From assembly GCA_037952775.1 (NCBI GenBank), contig JBANAY010000001.1:6200001-6264000 (forward strand): 64,000 bases of DNA, given 5' to 3'. The notes under the pieces are model-generated. The model was given only the letters and a program-made list of their open reading frames with translations, did no database searches and was not told the origin of the DNA. Shown here piece by piece: positions 59,149 to 64,000 of this stretch (position 1 is the stretch's first letter; each line of letters starts with the position of its first letter). The stretch comes from Clonostachys chloroleuca. Taxonomy: Eukaryota; Ascomycota; Sordariomycetes; Hypocreales; Bionectriaceae. The position numbers and the translations under genes were made by a program.

Positions 59149-59576
59149 TCTAGGTCAGATCATTATAATAGAGGATGTTGGATAAGAACCCAAAATAAAC
59201 TTTGTTTATGGTGATGCAACTGTGAAGTATTATAGAAGCTTAGTGGGCACCAAGGCTTTTGTGATACCTGTTGTTAGCGCCTCTATGACTCGTCTTCTCG
59301 GACCTGCTTTTAGTGAAAAGAATTTCTTACAGTGTGAACTTATGGGAAAGCGGTACACTGATGTGAAAGGCTATTGGGAATATACAAATTTTAAACGACA
59401 CCCACGAGATCCATTTGGAGAACATTTTGCTATTGACTATGTGCGACAAGAAGCTACTAGTCAGATTATCTACTTAGAGTATCGAAGTATTTACCATGCG
59501 ATCTCGATACCAATGATCGCTGGTTTGATAGAGCTGATGAAAAGCATCATGTTTGGTTTGGAGATTGCGTCGTACC
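59149..59576. other. Spacer with an unrecognised frame
   Basis: A 135-codon plus-strand frame (59222-59629) begins at GTG, overlaps the end of the next gene and has no motif I recognise. It could be part of a decayed gene but I do not support it as coding. Confidence 0.3.
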
Positions 59577-61649
59577 CTAGGCTTTTGAGCACACAGCTCC
59601 GCCACCCATCCAGTCCTTTACACCTTTAGGGGGATACACGTAGTCAGCGTGCTCAGTCAATTCCTTGATATGCCTGACTTGACCGTGAGTAGGAAGAACA
59701 TAAGCCTTGTCTGGCACCCCGTCTTTATCAACCTGATTGAGCCACTCTCGCATCAGCTGGCGATCATTTTGGGCATCAGGCATGCCTGGATGCCAAACGT
59801 CAGCCTCAATCACGGCAACATCAGACTCATCCGTGGGACATTTATCGCTGATAAAGGCGTAGGAAAAGTCAATGGCGTGCGTAGCTTCTTTTTCCCAAAG
59901 AAACCAGACTTGGTACTCGTCATCGCTATAGACATAAGGATGAGTTTCACTAAGGATAGGTTAGTTCCGCTTTTCGTAATGCCATACTGAAAAACCTCAC
60001 TTGAAAAGGATTAGCTCCGCGTTGGGGATACTGGCCCAATATTTGGCGGCAACTTCGGGCACGATGAGTTTGGCGCCCAGCTTGACATACTGGCTGGCGC
60101 CACCGCTGTGGTCTCGATGGTGATGGGTTGGCTGCCACCGGGTAAGCATCTATACGTCATAATCAGGTTTCCTTGTGCTTTTCGCTTACCCAGAGATATC
60201 TGATGGGTTTTTGTACATTCTTCTCTATCCAGAGAATCACCTCCTTCGTCCACTGAGGTGGAGCATCTCCAACAATGACATGATCCTCGAATTCAATAAT
60301 AAACTGCTTGACACCAAGTGTATCATCGTCAAGCGTGAGCCAATGGGTATTAGGGAGACCTAGAACTGGTTGATCGTGTTTGATCCCGGCGACAGTAGAG
60401 TTGGTAAGTCCAGACCAAAGACCGTTGGAGCTGAACTCGGTGATGCGATCATGCGTGAAGCCCTCGACTTTTCTTGGTGCGGTTTTAGGAAAGAAGCCCT
60501 CACCGTCAGGTAGGCCGCTGAAAAAGTCGTTTGGGAATCCAGGATTGACAGCTATTTCCTCTATGATGTAATCCTCAATCACAGCATCGAGCTTCTGAGT
60601 GCTGGAGTTGTACACGGTCTGGATGATATGGGGAAACTTGATGCCTTCGACCGTTTTGTAGCTAGAGAGATATAGGTCATTGGTGGATGGTCCATATATC
60701 ATATGATTCTCCTCTGCTCGGATAATGTGCGGAAGTTGACTGGAACTGTCGAAGATGATGGTGATGTCAAAGACAGGGTCGTAAACTATTGTAGTGTCAG
60801 AACAGTCTAGCGAAGGAGTGGAAACATAGTTCATACCAGCAGGCATGCTTGCCCCGTTGATTTCAACTTCGATAGACTTGATATTATTGTGCATTTTGAC
60901 CTAAGAAATTCAGTATACGATGCCAGTAGTGAAGGTTGCCTGGCAAGGCGATCACTTACTTGAAGGAGGAGCTTAGGAGAAAGCATATTTCCATGCAACA
61001 CGAAATACTCGGCAAGTACAGCTATAACGAGAAGGTAAGAAGATGTAAACGTGCTATGTCAGATCCTTAGAAGTCTTTTCTTACCGTCAGTGTATCCTGA
61101 TGCAAGGTTTGTGGGAAGCCACACTTGGTTATTTCCGCGAGTGTAGCATGCAAACCCATTCTCGCCACCATGAACAACAAGTGAATGATCGAAGTCGTCG
61201 TTACTTGGAGTTGCCCAAGACCAGTACTCTGCACAATGGTCAGACGTGTTTGTAGCAATTGGTAGTTGATGATTAGTTACCGGAAGGGTGGAATTTGCGG
61301 TCAATTCGCTGGGTCAGCTCTCCAGAGTCAAAACTAAATGATATATTCTGGGAGCCAGAGACAGCGAACGGGGTGTCAGCATGGTACAAATTATACTTTG
61401 CATGAGACTTCGGGAGCGGTAAACACTATAGACTGTTAGCTGCGTGGTAGAACCGGATTGCGGAAGGTGGCCCTCACGTGGGAGAGGAGTAGGTAACTCC
61501 ATCAAGTGCTGAAATGACATCTTCCCCCCTAGTTCAACCAAGGCTTGATCCAGGATATCTTGAGCAGAACTGTTCCATCTCGGAGACAGCGCCTTTGAAG
61601 AGGCAAACTGTATCAGAGCTAGACAGAAAGCAACCGTAGTGCGAGACAT
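59577..61649 (-). CDS. Metallo-beta-lactamase-fold protein with signal peptide, frame broken twice near its 5' end
   Basis: Exons 61649-61478, 61425-61281, 61228-61085, 61021-60960, 60900-60190, 60131-60001 and 59949-59577. The start codes for a signal peptide (MSRTTVAFCLALIQFASS). The metal-binding motif THHHRDHSGG (HxHxDH) appears once the 57-bp intron 60132-60189 is removed, and VIEADVWHPG and VLPTHG supply later ligand-type residues. The fold suggests a secreted or lumenal hydrolase; substrate unknown. Two single-base deletions are needed to keep frame: one at the G6 tract 61524-61529 and one near 61393. The exon sum plus two bases gives 580 codons, which supports this reading. It could be a recent pseudogene or contain sequence errors. 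Confidence 0.75.
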
Positions 61650-62593
61650 GTCAAAAAGACAAATAAGTTTTCATGTAAGGATTATGATATGGGAGTTGTT
61701 TTGATTTTTGATGAGTTTCACTGTCAATTTGGGGGAACATCCAATGCTTCTTATATCCCTTATATTTCTCTACGAAAGCATCTTGAGTTACAAATAGTAC
61801 TTACTCATAAGTCATCAGCCGGTTCGCTTGCCCGGGCTTACACGTGGCAGATACAAAGCATCTTCACTTCTATGTCATATTTAACTCCGTGACAGAATTT
61901 AACTCGTAATTACATTTATGCATAGAAACTAGCCTACCCTTAAATGGAATAACGCATGATAATCTTAATGTAGTTCATTTCGAAGTAAGCCGTACAGATT
62001 TACACATCGACAGATGGCCGACCACTCGAGAAAAAACCACGCTGCATGAGGCGATTCACTTCACAGAGGTTACAAGCCTTAGTCCATCGAACTTTTCATG
62101 CGATCCGCTGTGATTGAAACTAATCAAGCGGCTCCTCAAGTGAAAAACCTGAGCGTTTCCTCTCGTTTGATCGGTGTATCTTGTCCGGCGGATGCTTGTA
62201 CGTTTTCCAAGGTGGCTTAGACCTAGTAGCCTTGGTCTCGCGTTAGATTACCAAGCGGGTCACGGAAGTAAATAAACTTCCGCGATCCTCAATCACTAGA
62301 TGAGCTAAGCATATTATGAAGTACGTGCCGACCAAGACGCTTACGGTTAATTTATGGATTTTAATACGAGTCCGCGGCAGTTGATTACGTGCCTTTGCCG
62401 CACTCTCGTGCTTAGGTAGACCGCAGTGCAGACTGATACCTGTATAATAAGACTCTAATTCAAGAACAACTTCGCCTTTTGTATTGTCAGAACCCAATTT
62501 TCTTTTACCGTTAAAGTGTACTATTAACATTATCAGAGTGACTCTCCTCTTAACTTGGATCCTTGAAGATTTTGAATAAGGCAACTCATCGAA
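61650..62593. other. Intergenic between divergent genes
   Basis: 0.94 kb without a supportable gene; both start codons face outward, so it may be a shared promoter. Confidence 0.4.
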
Positions 62594-63900
62594 ATGCGTG
62601 TACTCATCATTGGAGGCGGTATTGGTGGACTTACACTTGCACAAGGCCTGCTTAAAGCCGGGATAGAAGTGAAGGTTGTCGAACGGCAGGTAAGACTGCG
62701 ATCCCCATTGAGCCAAGTTACTCCTAGACTTGACTCGTCATACTGACTAACATAAGATGGAAAAATCAGAAAACCTTGCCGGATACGGTATTCACATTGA
62801 CAAAAGTGGGAGGCATGCCTTGCGGTCCTGTTTGCCATTATCAAACTGGACGCACCTCCAAGCAAAGTTTTCATCCGCTGGGACGCAGCTGTTCTTCCGT
62901 GATACCCAGCTTCAAGTCTTGGCAGAGAAGGATGATGCTGTTCTAAGTGAAAAACCAGCACTAGAAGTTGAACGGAGCGCTGTGGGCAGGATGGAGCTGC
63001 GTGATGCTCTGTTGGAAGGGTTGTTCAATCCTTCATCCGAGACCCTCCAATGGGGTCGGACATTCACAGAATACACCCAGCTCGAAGATGGCCGAGCACG
63101 AGCGTACTTCTCGGATGGTTCACATGAGGATTGCGACCTTCTTGTAGGTGCTGACGGACCCAATTCAAAGGTCCGCCAACAGTTTATGCCAAACCTGAAT
63201 CGCTTGGATCTTGGGATTCAGGCTATCGCCGGCTCGCTACATTCTGAACGACGAGAGGATGATGAAATTACCGACGGAGCTTACCAACGGCTCGCTGAAC
63301 AATATTGTACCATCTGGGAAAGGGTGGATGTTTATTTCCTCCTGGGGATCAACACAAACAGACTCAAAAGATCAGCACTATATGCTGTGGGCTTATGTCG
63401 TGCCAGTGGATCGTGTTGCACGGACAAGTGAAGAAACTGAGCTCAAAGACAGTCCTCTTCGTAACATCAGTCAATGGGCGCCAGAGTTGAACGAATTGGT
63501 CAACGGGACTGATCCATCAACGATCAAATGCCTACCAATTCGCACAATGCCTAGCCTTGCTCCATGGGAGCCAGGCAACGTCACGCTAATTGGCGATACT
63601 ATCCATAACATGACGCCTATGGCTGGTATAGGAGCCAACACCACTCTCCGCGATGCCGAGGTTCTAACGCGATGCCTTATTGACGTCGCGGCTGGAAGAC
63701 TTGGTTTGACTGAAGGTGTGGGGATTTATGAATCTACAATGCGAAGATATGCGAATGAAGCGCTCAAGCTGTCGACGCGCAACGCAATAAATGCTTGTGA
63801 GGGAGGAATGGCACAGCGTTTCTTGTTCCGCAATTTTCTTCGAGCTGCTCATTCTTTTCCAGTTATCATGCGAGCTACTCTCGGACGTCAAGTTGAATAG
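62594..63900 (+). CDS. FAD-dependent monooxygenase (PHBH fold), one frame break
   Basis: Exons 62594-62689 and 62757-63900, with one surplus base near 63234. The Rossmann motif is GGGIGGLTLAQGL at residue 7, then VVERQ at the exon end. DLLVGADGPNSKVR is the DG motif, and LIGDTIHNMTPMAGIGAN is the second FAD motif. The frame changes between GIQAIAG and RYILNDERMMKLP; removing one T there gives 412 aa in one frame. It is a class A flavoprotein hydroxylase related to the monooxygenase at 23.4 kb but clearly a different branch. Whether the break is real or a sequence error cannot be told from one read of the locus. Confidence 0.78.
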
Positions 63901-64000
63901 TATATAGTAGTATATTCTAAACCATTATCTTTAATTAACGCGGCTTCTCCCAACTTCACCAGCTAAGACGTCTGGAATTTGATAAATGATCAATTGCCTG

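Noticed and set aside
59222..59629. 135-codon plus-strand frame
   Set aside because: Starts at GTG, overlaps the MBL-fold gene end and has no recognised motif.
1..64000. CRISPR arrays, bacterial operons, rRNA genes
   Set aside because: None seen; gene structure is fungal throughout.

Overview
The window is nuclear DNA of a filamentous ascomycete (Pezizomycotina). Genes are split by short GT-AG introns of about 45-125 bp, Zn(II)2Cys6 regulators occur, and there is a giant fungal PKS-NRPS. All calls come from reading the sequence; no homology search was run. Exon joins given are those that keep frame and restore known family motifs.

Layout. 1-2.7 kb: 3' part of a fungal AAA+ ATPase gene. 4.4-4.9 kb: small secreted protein of AA1-like appearance. 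5.85-26.7 kb: a compact secondary-metabolite cluster with an 11.9 kb PKS-NRPS gene (about 3890 aa), an SDR, a 14-TM-type MFS exporter, a FAD monooxygenase and a DUF2306-like membrane protein. The PKS-NRPS reads KS-AT-DH-(degenerate MT)-ER-KR-ACP-C-A-T-R*. Its terminal reductase-like domain lacks the SDR Tyr/Lys pair and the central Gly of the nucleotide loop, so I predict Dieckmann-type release as a tetramic acid. The PKS-NRPS/SDR and MFS/FMO pairs are divergent and share promoters.

26.8-37 kb: a gene-poor stretch with a GPI-anchored secreted protein, two decayed genes (an Ecm33-like L-domain protein and a CHAT-domain protein), an F-box-like protein and a six-cysteine secreted miniprotein. 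37.5-45.3 kb: a PRISE-type reductase and a Baeyer-Villiger-type monooxygenase on the minus strand, a zinc sorbitol/xylitol dehydrogenase-like gene on the plus strand, a transketolase relic, and a small MGxxxSK/PPxY protein. 45.3-48.6 kb: microsatellites, homopolymers, AT-rich DNA and a 173-bp poly(A)-tailed insertion flanked by a perfect 13-bp direct repeat.

48.6-59.1 kb: a probable sugar/polyol-use island with an inositol-dehydrogenase-like Gfo/Idh/MocA enzyme, a sugar porter, an L-rhamnose-1-dehydrogenase-like SDR and two Zn(II)2Cys6 regulators. 59.6-63.9 kb: a secreted-type metallo-beta-lactamase-fold protein and a second FAD monooxygenase, both with apparent single-base frame breaks. Several genes carry such breaks, mostly one-base deletions, so either real decay or consensus indel errors should be considered.
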